A stretch of 64,000 nucleotides of DNA, from contig JARGSG010000053.1 in NCBI GenBank assembly GCA_030374805.1, forward strand, positions 186,001 through 250,000, read 5' to 3'. The stretch is from Gracilaria gracilis. Taxonomy: Eukaryota > Rhodophyta > Florideophyceae > Gracilariales > Gracilariaceae. Of this stretch, positions 20,831 through 31,700 are shown piece after piece. Position 1 is the stretch's first letter, and every line of letters starts with the position of its first letter. A model generated the notes under the pieces. That model was not told where the DNA came from. It saw nothing but the letters and a program-made list of their open reading frames with translations, and did not search any database. Made by a program: the position numbers and the translations under genes.

Positions 20831-22149
20831 AATTGCTCAGTTTCTTGCGCCAGTTGTTTCGGGAAAGCTGTGCGAAAGGAAACAATGCGGTAGAAGTAGG
20901 GTGACACCATATCACTTTTAAGGGTGTGCAAGATTGTTTACTTACATTACCATCCACGTTCCACTGCGTTTAACAGGATTTGTACACAGAAAAGATGTCT
21001 TCCGAGATGCAAAAAAACCTAGGATTTCATACATGTAACAAGTTTTGCGCAGTCTAGTAAGCATATCTGATCTACTGTTGAGTAGAGGTTTGTGCCCTTG
21101 TGAATTGGACTATTCTTGCATTCAAATTATGGCCGTACCGATTGCAAGGTACATGACACTATGGCCAAATTCGAGGGAAAATCCCTTTCAATTTTGTCAG
21201 CTCGCGAAACTGACAGGAAAAAAATATTTTAACGTGTTTCCTAAACGTAAAACATGACCTATGAAAAAATTTTTGACACAAGTTGACCTTCTTCTACAGG
21301 TCATAAGAAATACAAAAGTAGCCTGGCAATTCTACTGTACTTCTAAAAAGGGTTTCTAAACAATGTAAATCAATACGAAAGCCTTCAAGATGTAGTATAA
21401 CATTATTAAAGTTTGGATTGAAAAAAGCAACGACGTCGGTCACATTTTGAAACACAATTATAAGAGTTTATGTTAAACTACCCTGGTTTCCTGATGTCTC
21501 GGAGTTTTTATTCTTTGATTAGAACTGTTTTTTTCTTCCTGTGCATATTGCAACATCGGCGTTTATTGAAGAACTATTAACTTCGTTTGTCGTTTGTTAC
21601 TTACATATTGCAGTACGGTTTTAAGATGGTCCCATCACATGGGAGAAGCAATGTTTTGAAGTGCTTCGTAGAGGAGAATGGGTCAAGTTATTATAGTTCA
21701 TTTTTAATGTACCACTACTATCTACGTCATATTTTTTCTCTTACGATGTCCAAGTGTGGGGTGGTACCTTCTTGTAAGGATTAATATAGTTACACACCCC
21801 ATTACCTATTTTTTACATACATCTTTCTTTAAAGCCAAAATGAATTTAAGGCACATCTAATCAGAGTTCTAGGCATTGCCCAAGACAGTTGCATGTAAAT
21901 TTCACAGAAGCTGTTATGAACTGCAGTGATGCTTCTACATCTACCAGTGTGTTGCAGAGCTTTCATTCTCTGTCTTCTTCTTCGTGTCCGCAACGGCATA
22001 ATATTGAGACCTGTTTGGCAAAATTCTTCTTCTACTTGTTTTTCTATTCAGAAATGAAGTGCGTACACAAAAAGGCGAACATTCAAATTTTTCGTGGAGC
22101 AAGCAGTGGTATTTTAAAAAACGTTCGAAGAGGACGTCTACGTGTTTAC

Positions 22150-22656
22150 AACTATCGCTTACGGTCTTTGTTTGGAGTCTCATGCTCTACGTGTGCACTT
22201 ATTATGGAACCGCAGCCGCTTTCTTTCAACTGGTACTCGCACAAATTTCATGGTGCCGGCTTACGCTACGAGATGGGTATCAGTATTGATAACGGCAAGA
22301 TCGTATGGATAAATGGTAGATATTCTTGTGGTTTGTATTCAGACGTTACTATCTTCCGAAGAAACCTAAAGGGTTTGATAAATCATCAAGAATTTGTTAT
22401 CACTGACGGCGGATATCATGATACTAAATGCCTGGTCAAGAACAAATGCAACGCCTTGCAGAAGACTGTACCAAGGGTACATGCAAAAATACAGGCAAGG
22501 CATGAAAACGTGCATCATTATCTCAAAACGTTGTTGGTTTTAAAATCTATGTTTAGGCATGGAAGGGCTTTGCATACTGTATGTTTTCATGCGGTAGCAA
22601 ACATTGTTCAAGCTGCAATTGAAAATGGCGAAAGCCTATACTGTGTTGGGTACTAG
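22150..22656 (+). pseudogene. DDE transposase (DDE_Tnp_4-like), C-terminal remnant
   Basis: From about 22,200 the frame reads MEPQPLSFNWYSHKFHGAGL, then RYEMGISI and DGGYHDTKCL, and later ARHENVHHYLKTLLVLKSMF and FHAVANIVQAAIENGE. The order of WYSHKF, LRYE, a strand with Asp (VITDGGY), ARHE and a final helix before NGE is typical of Harbinger/IS5-like DDE transposases. The Asp of VITDGGY and the Glu of ARHE fit the second and third catalytic residues. The first Asp, expected in a VDGTD-like motif just before the EPQP block, is absent: the sequence there reads VSCSTCALI. The upstream frame (21,889-22,150) does not look like transposase. It is therefore an inactive remnant. Confidence 0.72.
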
Positions 22657-22910
22657 AAATATCTTTATTTTAATAGGAAATATATGCTTTATGTCTTCGA
22701 TCTGGAAGGCAAAAAACACGATTTGGTGTTTGATCTTTGCACTTTCTATGCATGATGGGTTCATTGCATGTGGTGCTATTTGACGCCAATGCGTATAGCG
22801 CATATTTCTCATATTTCATGCCTTTCCCGCTTCCCCCTGGCTCTGGCTTATGTCTACTATGGCAAACTGACAACCAATCGTTGTCGCCTTTACCCAATGA
22901 CATGCAAAAC

Positions 22911-22936
22911 TTCTGTCGACTGTAGTAGACAGAAGC
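22911..22936. repeat. Short hairpin
   Basis: CTTCTGTC and GACAGAAG form a perfect 8-bp stem around a 10-base loop. It lies between the transposon remnant and a decayed gene. No following T-run; function unknown. Confidence 0.5.
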
Positions 22937-22976
22937 TTTTAAAGTTAAAGTTGAAAGTAAAGTTTAAACTTTAGGT

Positions 22977-23604
22977 TCAAACAGGCTCATCTCCCACCAC
23001 AAAGCCCACCACGTCTTCAGCCACAACGTTTCGCTTACGCTGCCTGGCGCTCTGTCGCTTCAACGTACTCTTGGCTGTCCGACCCTCCTCTCCGCTGCGG
23101 AACCGCACTGTCACTGGAAGTGAAGACGGCCTCTTTCTAGAGTACAGGTCTGATGCCGCTGAAACAGCCGAAACTTTGGATGAACTACTTCTCCTGTGCC
23201 CCCGATGAGCGTTTGCCATAAAAACAACGCCTGTCTCCGTTGTCGCGCTTTCCGTCCGTGTTCGTTTCTTTCCAGCCCTCAATCTGCCCGCAAGCTTTCA
23301 CTCGCGCTCCACGCGCTGTCTCACCAGTACCGCGTAGCGCTTGAGCTCGACGAAACCCCATCTTCTTCGGCCCTTCAACGCTCTCGCTACCGAACTCTTA
23401 AGCAATTCTATATGTAGGTGCTGTTGAACAGCTGCTCAATCGTAGCTGAATCCATGATAACAAGCTGCATCTTCGGCAAGGAGACCGTGGCAGCGACTTC
23501 TGACCCGGGGTCTTCTTCGAGTCGTGACCGGGAATGAAGAAGCACGACTTCAGCGATAGTCTGATGCACAGCTTGAGAAGCTCTGGCTTTTCTTCGTCGC
23601 CCAC
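22977..23604 (-). pseudogene. Basic disordered protein family, decayed copy 4
   Basis: The minus strand at 23,604-23,500 reads DEEKPELLKLCIRLSLKSCF, the counterpart of DEEKRELLKLRIRLPLESCF in member 2. After a gap and frame changes, the strand at about 23,390-23,200 reads WGFVELKRYAVLVRQRVERE and AGKKRTRTESATT, the counterpart of FFVEPRRSAVLVKHRWAREQ and RRKRKRPQSATT. The order is the same as in member 2, but no single frame spans the region. The remnant ends right beside the 3' end of the NLR-like gene. Confidence 0.62.
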
Positions 23605-23651
23605 GTTCTGGTGTTGGAGATGTGGAATAAATGATTTGAACTATATTTCGT

Positions 23652-26600
23652 CTAACGTTCAACTTTGCAACTTCGGAAATAGGAATCAAAGTAAATATCA
23701 CCAATGCGTTGCACCCTGTTATCCGAAGTTCCCAAGATTGTTGAGTAGAGATTTGCTGATGTATCATATATGTCGCCACCTTCTGGCTCCCACAGTACCG
23801 ATGACCAAGAGAAAGAACAATCATTCACAACCGAGTTCCATCTTTTGTCATAAGATGTCATCCCAAGCTCCCTTGCACTTATGTCCCACAACTTTCCACG
23901 GTATTTGACCTTTTCATAGGCTACAATTTTCGAACAGTGCTCATCGACCCCTACGCGAGCCACCAGTCCTCCAGGGAGCCTCTTAATTACAGCTTGGCCA
24001 GTACATGAGTCCCATACTTGAACAGAAAAATCTTGAGACACAGAAACTATCCGGCTCCCATCGGCACTCATTACTAAGCACCTCATAAAGCCCCGTTTGT
24101 TATCCAGAAAGAGCTCTTTCTCAAGTTTCTCACCGCGAAAATCCCAAACTCGGATAGTGTTATCGTACGATCCAGAAACAATTCGAGTTCCATCTGCATT
24201 CATTGCCACACAGTTAACTGTATCACTGTGACCGACAAGAGGGTTTCCGATCGCTGCTTGAGATTTAGCATCCCACAGTCGAACAGTGCAATCCCTCGAC
24301 CCAGACACAATTCGAGTTCCGTCGAAACTCAATGCCACGCATTCCACTGATTTACCATGGCCGAAGAGTGGCGATCCTATTGCACCTCCCTTACATGCTT
24401 CCCAAACTCGAACCGTCGAATCTTCAGAACCAGAGACAATTAGACTTCCATCGGCATTTGTCACCACACACGTTACAAAGTCGTTGTGGCCGATTAGCGG
24501 TTTTCCTAATGCATCCCCAGAGCTCGCATCAAAGACTCGGATTGTTCTATCTCGAGATCCGGAAACTATCTGAGTTCCATCGGAGCTGAGCGCTACGCAA
24601 GTTACTAATCCTTTGTGGCCAGAGCTCAGCTGTTCCTCGCCATCTATTCTCCGAAAATCCCAAAGCCGAACTGACTTGTCAAAGGAGCCGGAAATGATCC
24701 CTGAGCCCGCATTGTTCATCGCGATGCAAGACACAGCGCCAGTGTGACCAAAAAGTACAGAATCTTCTCTAAGTTGTACTTCTCGGTCATCGTACTTAAA
24801 CACGCGAAGAGTCTTATCTAGAGACCCAGACATAATGATAGTTTCGTCCTTGTTGAGCAAGACCTGGAGAACTTCGGCCTTGTGTGCATTCATGGAACAT
24901 GAAAGGGGCTTCATCCTATATTCACCTCCGATGGCAGTGAAGTCAGTCTCCGTCCGGTGGAGTTGTAAGTTTCGAATGCCGGTTTTCATGATCTCTGCAG
25001 TCGTTCTCCCTTGTCTGCTTGAATCGATTTGTTCATGTGTGAGTCCCCTAGTCTCCCAGTGTGTCAAGTCCCAGAGCCGAATCGTTCCGCTCACTGATCC
25101 GGATAAAACAGTACCTTTTCTGGCGCCTATAGAAACACATGAGATATAGTCCCTATGACCTTTCAGCGGTTCTCCGAGTGGCTCTCCAACGCTGGCATCC
25201 CAAGCTCGAACTGTTCTATCCCAAGATCCTGAAACGACAACGGATTGGTCTCGGCTAAACGCGATACATGAAACGAGCGCCTTATGTCCCACCAGTTCCA
25301 AAGTAGAGACTTTACCCTCCTGAAAATCCCACAAACGAAGTATTCCATCCCATGCCCCGGAAGCTACTCGAGTTCCGTTATCGCTTATGGCCACGCATTG
25401 TATAGCACCCTCATGGCCGTGAAGCTCGTGAAGCACCTTGCCCCGTTGGACATCCCAAACAAGCATTGATCCATCTTCATGCCCGGTGACAACGGTTTTC
25501 GTATTGCTTGACATCGCTACACAAGTAAGAGATTGAATTCGATTTGCCTCTCCGTCGAAGATCCATGTCTGAGAGCCATTTAACTTCCAATTGCGCTTTG
25601 CCACATGAATATCATTTTCTTTCACCGACAAAATGATGAATCCTTCTTCGTTTCGTTGTACACAATGAACTTCAGCATCCATATAGAACACTTGTTCATC
25701 CCAGCCGGTTTCACCAGCTTGCTCTAGAAATCCCATCGAAGCTTTTACCCAAGGTCGTGGGACACATTTCTCGATTTGTGAGACAAATTGTTGTACTTCA
25801 GGACACTCTTTCGCATACCTCAGAAGACGTCCATGTAGCTGGTACCAGGCTTCAGCTGGCCTGCTGTGCACATGAGCGGAACTACTCAAAACAGCCTCTT
25901 CCAAGACGTTCAACCCCTCCTGCATCGTGGCCAGACTTGGGAGCTCTTTTAAAGCTTCACGCCCCAGAGTGAGATCGCAGCGCACACTATTCTCTCCGCT
26001 CCTTTGAAGGCGTGTCACAATCCAATTCGGGTTCGTTAACAAGGCTAAAAGTTCATCAAAGTAACCCGACCTTTTCAGCAATCTGCAGAGATTTTCATGG
26101 ATATATTCGTCATTGGGTACATCCCACCAGTTGTCAAAAGAATTGATTGTAGGTGGGTTGAGAGAACCTCGTGACCTGTAACTTTCGACCAAAGTCTGAA
26201 ACCAATCTCGAACTTCAAAGAATTCACAGGCTTTTCGCTTTGCAATATCTAAGATCAAATCGTGTACCCCGACAAGACTTGCGCTTTTAGACTGTTGCAT
26301 TTCTAGAATACCGACGTCCGTGAAGTGCTCAACCACCGCTCTGACTTGGGAAAGATCGGGCAAACACCATAATCTTTGAAGCATTGACAGCGGGACTTGT
26401 TGTTGCTTTTCCAACACGCAAAGCGCACGGAACATTTCTTCATAGGAAAACTCATAAGAGCTATCGTTCGTACTTGCTACCAGTGAAGAGATAGAGCTGT
26501 CGAGTACTGATTCCAGAACAAAATATGACTTCGAAATTCTGTCCAGTTCGCCATATCCTTCCAAACTGCGTTTTAAGGTTTGGTAATAGTCCTTCCACAC

Positions 26601-27416
26601 ATCGTTCGGCCAGACCACAAAACTGCGCTTGTGAACACTTCGCCCTGAAATAGCAATTGCTAAGGGAAGGCCGCCACAGACTTCGAGAACGTCCTCAATG
26701 GCTTCATTGTTCTCGGAATTTTGGTCTTCCAGCATTTCTGAACCGATGTAGGACGTCAAGAGTCGCCTTGAGGGTTCTCCTTTTGGATCCCAGAATCTAA
26801 ATCGTATGACATAGTTAGCACTTGCAGTAAGTCGGTTATCTTTTGTGGTGTATACAATTCGACTATACTTGTTGGGAATCTTAGCAAGAGCTTCAATGAC
26901 CTTTGTACCGATTCCATCCCACCACATGATGTCATCTACAAGAAATAAACATCGACCTCTCCCAAACCAATATGAGGCATAGCGACAGACTTGTTCAAAG
27001 CTATCTGCCCTTCTCATTCGTTCCACTGCATTGGAGCCACCCGTACATTTGGCAATTTGAAACAGAGTTTGTGTTATGAGCTGAACTGAACTGTCCGCCC
27101 CATCAAGACCACTCGGGATATAGAAGCAACCACTTGAAAAGCGTCTTCTGATCTGGGAGTCCGTTGCAAGTCCCCTAATTGCACATGTTTTCCCAACACC
27201 TTCTTCGCCAGCGATAGCTATTGATGTGTAATTCGAGCGTAGAAGGATATTATGGAGCTTACCTTCAGTCGATTCTAATCGGTCGTAAGTCAGTAACACC
27301 CCCGGCGGATTAAGGGGCACGTTGCTTGCTAGTGGAAATAAGTAAACATCTTTATTCTTATGTATGTTCGTACTCGACTTAAGACGATGTCGGAGACCCA
27401 AACCCACGCTTTCCAT
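23652..27416 (-). CDS. NB-ARC/WD40 repeat NLR-like protein A
   Basis: The start is the first ATG (27,416, MESVGLGLRHRL); 1,254 residues. NB-ARC domain at about 55-330: P-loop GEEGVGKT, Walker B CLFLVDDIMW, sensor-like SRIVYTTKDN, and GLPLA (CGGLPLAIAI). Winged-helix and linker parts follow (ENLCRLLKRSGYFDELLALL; RPAEAWYQLHGRLLRYAKEC). About 12 WD40 repeats make up residues 625-1240, with GH at the start and WD, WE or FD at the end, for example VSGSRDRTIRVFDAS and VSGSEDSTVRVWEAC; one longer linker lies between repeats 4 and 5. By family knowledge this is a STAND NTPase that oligomerises when WD40 senses a ligand (Apaf-1, fungal HET-E type, algal NB-ARC proteins). No N-terminal effector domain is seen; an upstream exon could exist. 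It is head to head with protein B. Confidence 0.9.
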   Translation of the reverse strand: MESVGLGLRHRLKSSTNIHKNKDVYLFPLASNVPLNPPGVLLTYDRLESTEGKLHNILLRSNYTSIAIAGEEGVGKTCAIRGLATDSQIRRRFSSGCFYIPSGLDGADSSVQLITQTLFQIAKCTGGSNAVERMRRADSFEQVCRYASYWFGRGRCLFLVDDIMWWDGIGTKVIEALAKIPNKYSRIVYTTKDNRLTASANYVIRFRFWDPKGEPSRRLLTSYIGSEMLEDQNSENNEAIEDVLEVCGGLPLAIAISGRSVHKRSFVVWPNDVWKDYYQTLKRSLEGYGELDRISKSYFVLESVLDSSISSLVASTNDSSYEFSYEEMFRALCVLEKQQQVPLSMLQRLWCLPDLSQVRAVVEHFTDVGILEMQQSKSASLVGVHDLILDIAKRKACEFFEVRDWFQTLVESYRSRGSLNPPTINSFDNWWDVPNDEYIHENLCRLLKRSGYFDELLALLTNPNWIVTRLQRSGENSVRCDLTLGREALKELPSLATMQEGLNVLEEAVLSSSAHVHSRPAEAWYQLHGRLLRYAKECPEVQQFVSQIEKCVPRPWVKASMGFLEQAGETGWDEQVFYMDAEVHCVQRNEEGFIILSVKENDIHVAKRNWKLNGSQTWIFDGEANRIQSLTCVAMSSNTKTVVTGHEDGSMLVWDVQRGKVLHELHGHEGAIQCVAISDNGTRVASGAWDGILRLWDFQEGKVSTLELVGHKALVSCIAFSRDQSVVVSGSWDRTVRAWDASVGEPLGEPLKGHRDYISCVSIGARKGTVLSGSVSGTIRLWDLTHWETRGLTHEQIDSSRQGRTTAEIMKTGIRNLQLHRTETDFTAIGGEYRMKPLSCSMNAHKAEVLQVLLNKDETIIMSGSLDKTLRVFKYDDREVQLREDSVLFGHTGAVSCIAMNNAGSGIISGSFDKSVRLWDFRRIDGEEQLSSGHKGLVTCVALSSDGTQIVSGSRDRTIRVFDASSGDALGKPLIGHNDFVTCVVTNADGSLIVSGSEDSTVRVWEACKGGAIGSPLFGHGKSVECVALSFDGTRIVSGSRDCTVRLWDAKSQAAIGNPLVGHSDTVNCVAMNADGTRIVSGSYDNTIRVWDFRGEKLEKELFLDNKRGFMRCLVMSADGSRIVSVSQDFSVQVWDSCTGQAVIKRLPGGLVARVGVDEHCSKIVAYEKVKYRGKLWDISARELGMTSYDKRWNSVVNDCSFSWSSVLWEPEGGDIYDTSANLYSTILGTSDNRVQRIGDIYFDSYFRSCKVER

Positions 27417-27580
27417 GGTCGTGAAACGCTCGACAAGTGAAGGATGTCTCGAGATAGGCAACTTGGTGCGTCATGAACAAGTGCAACTCGACAGTGTTTC
27501 AGGCCTTATATCTACAGCAGAACTATCTTGTTGTATCATGTGTTCACGCCTTCGAAGAACAAAACGCTCGACATCTCCCT

Positions 27581-27614
27581 TGTGTGTGTGTGACTAGTGT
27601 GTGTGTGTGTGTGT
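27581..27614. repeat. (GT)n microsatellite
   Basis: Two GT runs of 12 and 18 bases, separated by a few bases (GACTA). Within the shared upstream region of the NLR-like pair; able to vary in length. Confidence 0.9.
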
Positions 27615-27753
27615 ACCAACGGTACATGTCGCCGTCGCCGGTTGTGTGTGGGGTCCCGGTTAGACTTGTCCTGCTGTGCGTTTTATTTTTTTGCAAAGTC
27701 ATTTAGGTTACGCCCATTCAAAATCATTTTCAAAGATAAGGTCCGATCTTCTG

Positions 27754-27822
27754 TATGCCAACAAATGGCAAGAAGGGAAAGGGAAAGGGGCCTCTTTCCC
27801 ATTTCGCATTTTTGTTGGCATA
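27754..27822. repeat. Inverted repeat with 12-bp outer stem
   Basis: TATGCCAACAAA (27,754-27,765) pairs perfectly with TTTGTTGGCATA (27,811-27,822). Inside, a purine run with GGGAAAG pairs with CTTTCCC around GGCC. It could be a cruciform, a small MITE or an RNA hairpin; no flanking duplication was seen. Confidence 0.7.
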
Positions 27823-28776
27823 CACAAGTAACAGATCATTTTAGATTCGTCCAAGGCAGAAGCCAAGAATGCTTTCTGGATGGCACTTTGAACGTCATCG
27901 CAGATCAGATAGCAAAAAACTTGGTATGCATTTGATCAAGAAAGAGAAGCAATCGAGAACGGACAGGATTGGGATGGCCCATCTGGAACGCGCCGCTGAC
28001 CACCACTTCTCTCCTCAAGCATACTTGTGGGCCCATTCTTGGTCCAACGCGATTCTGTCGCACTTCATGCTTCCAATGGGGTCGTCCGAAAATTGAGAGA
28101 ATGAGAGATGCCCTTCGACGAAGAACCAAGGTTACATGGGATATACGACAGTTTACATGTAGAACAGCATTGTCCGTGGTTCCGAACCTTGTTGCTGCCT
28201 TAGGCACTGTCGTACAGAAGTTAATACAGAAATGCTGATGGACGTTTTCTTGTGTGTAACATGTTACAGCTGCCAACTTTGCAGAGGCCACGCATGACGA
28301 GTTGCTTATGTGATCTACCCTTGGTAACCTCTGCCTACAATAAAAGAAAAAAGAGATCCCCTTCACAAATTCGCTCTTGCTCTTTTCGTCAACTGGACAC
28401 TTTGAACAGTGAGTAGTATTAGTAATCCGCCGGGGTTTGCGCTGGAAAAGTTGGAGCCCTTTGCGAGGTGACAATGCAACTCTTAGCTCAAAAGGCAAGC
28501 ATGGAACGAACAATATCTCCAACTCCTTTTCGGTTGATTAAACTTGAAGGGTAGTACCTGACGCAGAAAGATAAACCCTGACCAAGCGTACAAAGCCGTT
28601 CAAATACCTTCGTGACAAAACGATTGGCACTTGTACGAATGATGATTTCGCTACTTTGTCTCCATAACTTCGTCAACCCACTTGTAGTGCTTTCTATCTG
28701 GAGCTCGCCGACGCTACAACGCACTCCAGAGGACCTATTACTTGGGCACTCGTTTGCTAAAACGCTCTTGTTTCAT

Positions 28777-31700
28777 ATGGCAGCTACTTTGGAAGTGATC
28801 GCTGTTGCTCAAAGAGTAGTAGGATGTGTGAACTCGTACTTCGAAAGGAGGAATATCTTGGATGATATCAGCGAACGATACGATCTCCTGAGGGAAACCT
28901 GTGAAAGCACTTTGCAGAATATCAATGAGTTGTTACAATATCACGATATCTACCGTGATCTGTCTGTATCGAATTTCAAATGGCAGTTGGAGCAGTGGAA
29001 ACTCAAACATCAATCGAATCAAAGGATGCTGCAATCATTGGAAGAACATGTTCGGAATGCAAATGTTTTCAGCCATGTTCGTGAAACAAGCAATTGTTTA
29101 GATAACATTGACCGAAGCTTAGAAAAGTACAAAGATTTCTTGAACATGTCCCTTATCCCACAATTGAGTGCATGGAGAGACCATTATCCGCCGCGCCAAG
29201 ATGAGTATGAATCGAAAAGCAGTGTACCTCCAAACCCATGTAGACTGGCGCTTGACTTCAGTTCTACAGCTGAGACTTATGAAGCAATACTAAAGAGAAA
29301 GGTCCTCCAAACATGGCGAGAGCTACGTGAAACTGGCACTTGTGAAATTGTTGTATTCGGCCAGGGTGGTGTTGGGAAGACTTGCGCTCTTCGTGCATTA
29401 GCCGATGATCTCGATATCAAGAATGCCTTTCCTCATGGGATCTTGTATATTCAGCTTGGAATCGATTCTAAGCGTTCCACGGTCATCGAAGGTATCGCTG
29501 ATGTCATTGAATCAACTGGTGGTCCATTAAGAGCACGAGAGATAAGGCATACTGAATCTCTTCAAAAGGTCTCAGAAAGAGCTCGAGATTGGTTTGAGGA
29601 TCGCCATTGTCTCTTACTTGTAGACGATATATGGATAGTCAACGACATTGACTTGGACGTGCTGAGTGTCTTTCGCTCACTTTTCCGCCAGGAAACTGAC
29701 AGCAAGGTCGTTTACACAACAAAGGACAAACGAATCTTGCAGAGGGTTCCCAACTCCATACATTTTAAAAGAAGAAAGCCTATTGGGGAAGTAGCAAGGA
29801 AAATGTTCTTGACCCATGCAGAGTTCTGCATCTCTAAACACTTTATGCATCGGAACGAATCTGCTTTGAATAACATACTGGAATTCTGCCAAGGACTGCC
29901 GTTGGCATTGAGAATTGTGGCAGAATCCGTCACGGCGAGAATGACATGTCCTCGTGAAGATTCACTGCGGATTTACTGGGAGCGCATAAGCGCAGACGAT
30001 AATCGGATTCCTCTTGATCTGCAGGCTGCGAAAAGTGTCGCTTTGGACTCTTTGGCAGTTCTAAAGTCTCCAACTTGGACAAAGGTAGATATGAAAGGAA
30101 AGAATCTCGATCAACTGTTTCATTCTCTATGCGTTTTTCGAGAGCAGACGAAACTAAATGCATCCCTTTTGTGCAGACTTTGGGGCTTTGAAGACATGAG
30201 AAAGGTAGAAGACGTTATCAGCATGTTTGACAAGGTCTCTCTTGTGGAAGCTGTGGATGTACTACAGCTCTATGAGCATGTAACGTCCGTCCATCTTTCA
30301 AATCTTGTATTGCAAGTGGCAGAACATGGAGCCATTACACAGAGAGATTTTAGAAGTTCTTTCAGAAGTCTTTTGAAGAGCTATTTTCCAGACGTTTCAT
30401 GGAACAGCTTTGGCATCCTTAGAAGAAGAAGGCACCATCCTGAAGCTTGGAATCAGTTACGAAATGCCACTTCTATTCTACATTCTGTCCAGGACGACGG
30501 TTACATACTTGAAAATCTTTGCAAACTTCTGAGGCATGCTGGATACGACAAGAAACTTCTAGAGCTTCTCTCTGCCCCAGAATGGGTCGTAAGGCGGTTC
30601 CAGACAGGCGGTATCAAAGCCTTAGAACAGGATCTTGAGCAAGGAAAAGTTCTCTTGGAAAAGGAGGGCACACATGGCAAGACTGCTTGTAAGTACTTTC
30701 AAATAGTCGGGAAAGCAGCGCGTATGAGTTCTTTCCCAGTTAAGGAAAACCCCAACGAGGCTTGGTTTCAGTTGTTTGGAAGACTACAGTGGTTCGCGAA
30801 ATGTAACAAACAAATAAGAAAGTTCGTGGAACAAATTGAAAGCCGGGCACCAAGACCATGGGCAAAAGCTTCAATGGGACTTATCAAACAAGCCTGTGGT
30901 GCAGTACTTGAGACCTTCAAGATTGAGGAATCGATTTTATATCTTTCGGCGACAGAAGCATTGATATTTATTGTCGCAACGGACAAGAAGAACATATACC
31001 TGAAACAATATGATAGAAGCAATTGCACTTGGGATATCTGCTTACTACAGTCGGATGATATGCAATCTCCGTCGCTCGCAACGTCTCTGCTTTGTACCGC
31101 CGTCTCATGTGACTTCCAGAAGGTAATCACTGGTCATCGAGGTGGGTTGCTGCTGTTGTGGGATGGGAACGAAAAGAGAATCGAGAGGAAAATTGAGACG
31201 AACACGTTCCGTTCCATAACATGTCTGGCCCTGAGTGGCAACGGGAATTGGATGGCGGGATCATGGGACAACACTGCTCGCCTATGGGATACCCGCGCCG
31301 AAAGCTTTGAGCTTCGCCTCGAAGGTCACAAAGATCGTGTAACTTGTATTGCTGTGAACGGAGACGGGAGACGAGTGATCTCGGGAGCATCGGACGAGAC
31401 AATACGCGTATGGAATATGAACGACGCACAGCAGTTATGCTCGCATCAGGTTCTGACGACCACAAGAATCGTGAAGAACGTCGCCATCAACCATGAGGGA
31501 TCCAGAATTGCTTGCGGTTCGCAGAATTCGACTGTTCTCATGTTTACATGCAAAGATGGTGGATGGGAAGAGAAATCGTTGGGCGGTCTGGAAGGGGGTG
31601 TACTATGTGTCGCGATGACCGAAGGTGGTGAAAGAATTGTAGCCGGGTCAAAAGAAAACACACTATGCATGTGGAGAGCCGAAACTGGTGACATTGTCTT

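Larger units (their letters stand above)
19970..22670. mobile_element. Decayed Harbinger/IS5-like DNA transposon
   Basis: Two divergent damaged genes lie within 2.7 kb: a plus-strand DDE transposase remnant (ending 22,656) and a minus-strand spliced gene with a frameshift (20,830 to 19,976). A transposase plus a second divergent protein is the usual layout of PIF/Harbinger-ISL2EU-type elements. I could not find terminal inverted repeats or a target duplication, so the ends given are only the outer gene limits. Confidence 0.55.
27417..28776. promoter_or_regulatory. Shared intergenic region of the divergent NLR-like pair
   Basis: About 1.36 kb between two start codons pointing apart, so it should hold both promoters. 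It contains a GT microsatellite (27,581-27,614) and a long hairpin (27,754-27,822). A 205-codon minus-strand frame (27,905-28,522) lacks NLR features and is not accepted as an exon. No clear TATA box. Confidence 0.5.

Noticed and set aside
27905..28522. Possible missing N-terminal exon of NLR-like protein A
   Set aside because: No resemblance to the helical region of protein B and no splice sites that join it cleanly.
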